From Nioella sp965215655 (lineage in GTDB: Bacteria; Pseudomonadota; Alphaproteobacteria; Rhodobacterales; Rhodobacteraceae), in assembly GCF_965215655.1 (NCBI RefSeq), contig NZ_OZ244111.1, positions 930,001-994,000 of the forward strand: DNA of 64,000 nucleotides, written 5' to 3'. A program made the translations under genes and the position numbers. Shown here one piece after another: positions 63,908-64,000 of the stretch (position 1 is the first letter of the stretch; the number at the start of each line of letters is the position of its first letter). The notes below the pieces were generated by a model, which was not told the origin of the DNA, searched no databases, and saw nothing but the letters and a program-made list of their open reading frames with translations.

Positions 63908-64000
63908 TCAGGCCCGCAGCCGGTGATGCAGCAGGATGGGCACGATCAGGTCTTCCTCATCGGTCAGGTGACGGTGAAGAAACCCACCCAGTTGCTCGGC
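63908..64000 (-). CDS. C-terminal end of a hemerythrin-domain protein (5' part outside window)
   Basis: On the minus strand the last 93 bases read AEQLGGFLHRHLTDEEDLI, then VPILLHHRLRA and a stop. The HRHLTDEEDLIVP pattern (His, then Glu-Glu-Asp, then a proline) is that of HHE hemerythrin-like proteins, which hold a di-iron site. Only 30 residues are visible, so the identification is tentative. Confidence 0.6.
   Translation of the reverse strand, partial: AEQLGGFLHRHLTDEEDLIVPILLHHRLRA

Overview
The window is high-GC, densely coded bacterial chromosome, best read as an alphaproteobacterium of the Rhodobacteraceae (Roseobacter/Paracoccus group). Support comes from the split ATP synthase operon atpHAGDC without the Fo genes, the lgt - MidA-type methyltransferase - pgeF order, the hsp20-DUF1150 pair, a YcgN-ribF pair, DUF2585, and intergenic GC-rich hairpin repeats of the kind common in that family. 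This assignment is inferred from gene content and not from a marker alignment. I see no rRNA, tRNA, CRISPR array, insertion sequence, phage gene or integrase. Most of the window is core chromosome.

Layout. 1-5 kb: the end of a very long coiled-coil OmpA-like envelope protein, a DUF4440-like protein and clpA. 5-12 kb: gloB, a divergent methyltransferase, then atpHAGDC behind a repeat-rich leader. 12-24 kb: housekeeping and small-molecule genes (lectin, CDF metal exporter, prs, isomerase/hydrolase pair, threonine aldolase-ycgN-ribF, MaoC, HAD phosphatase, Mn-pyrophosphatase, flavocytochrome, diguanylate cyclase). 24-34 kb: groESL with CIRCE and a heat-shock promoter, a half-length DUF2585, phnM without other phn genes, a DMT exporter, Nudix, lipase, purEK, ydcH, and hsp20-DUF1150 behind a sigma32-like promoter.

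34-48 kb is the most accessory-looking part. It has an outer-membrane-like protein, a Hint-domain protein, and a sulfate-activation enzyme (ATP sulfurylase-APS kinase) whose reading frame is fused at its N terminus to a MarR-type winged helix. It also has a solute-binding protein, a LysR regulator facing a HExxH exported protein, trxB, an Lrp regulator followed at once by a TPR-sulfotransferase (a PAPS user), and a second Lrp regulator facing a class-V PLP enzyme plus an EgtC-like amidotransferase. 48-55 kb is conserved again (pgeF, MidA, lgt, ubiK, then a tightly overlapped run proC-csaA-hydroxyacid dehydrogenase-exported protein, and tdk). 55-64 kb holds a MarR regulator facing a cytochrome P450 across two copies of one operator-like 14-mer, a GFA-fold protein, and a LysR regulator facing a class II aldolase-sterol desaturase-sulfatase operon. 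It ends with a capsule-type glycan protein and the end of a hemerythrin-like gene.

A recurring theme is sulfate chemistry: PAPS synthesis (35.8-37.9 kb), a sulfotransferase (42.5-44.6 kb) and a sulfatase (60.8-62.2 kb). The strongest unusual item is the winged helix joined in frame to the PAPS-making enzyme, with a perfect inverted repeat just upstream of it. Four divergent regulator/target pairs with visible inverted repeats are the next best leads.
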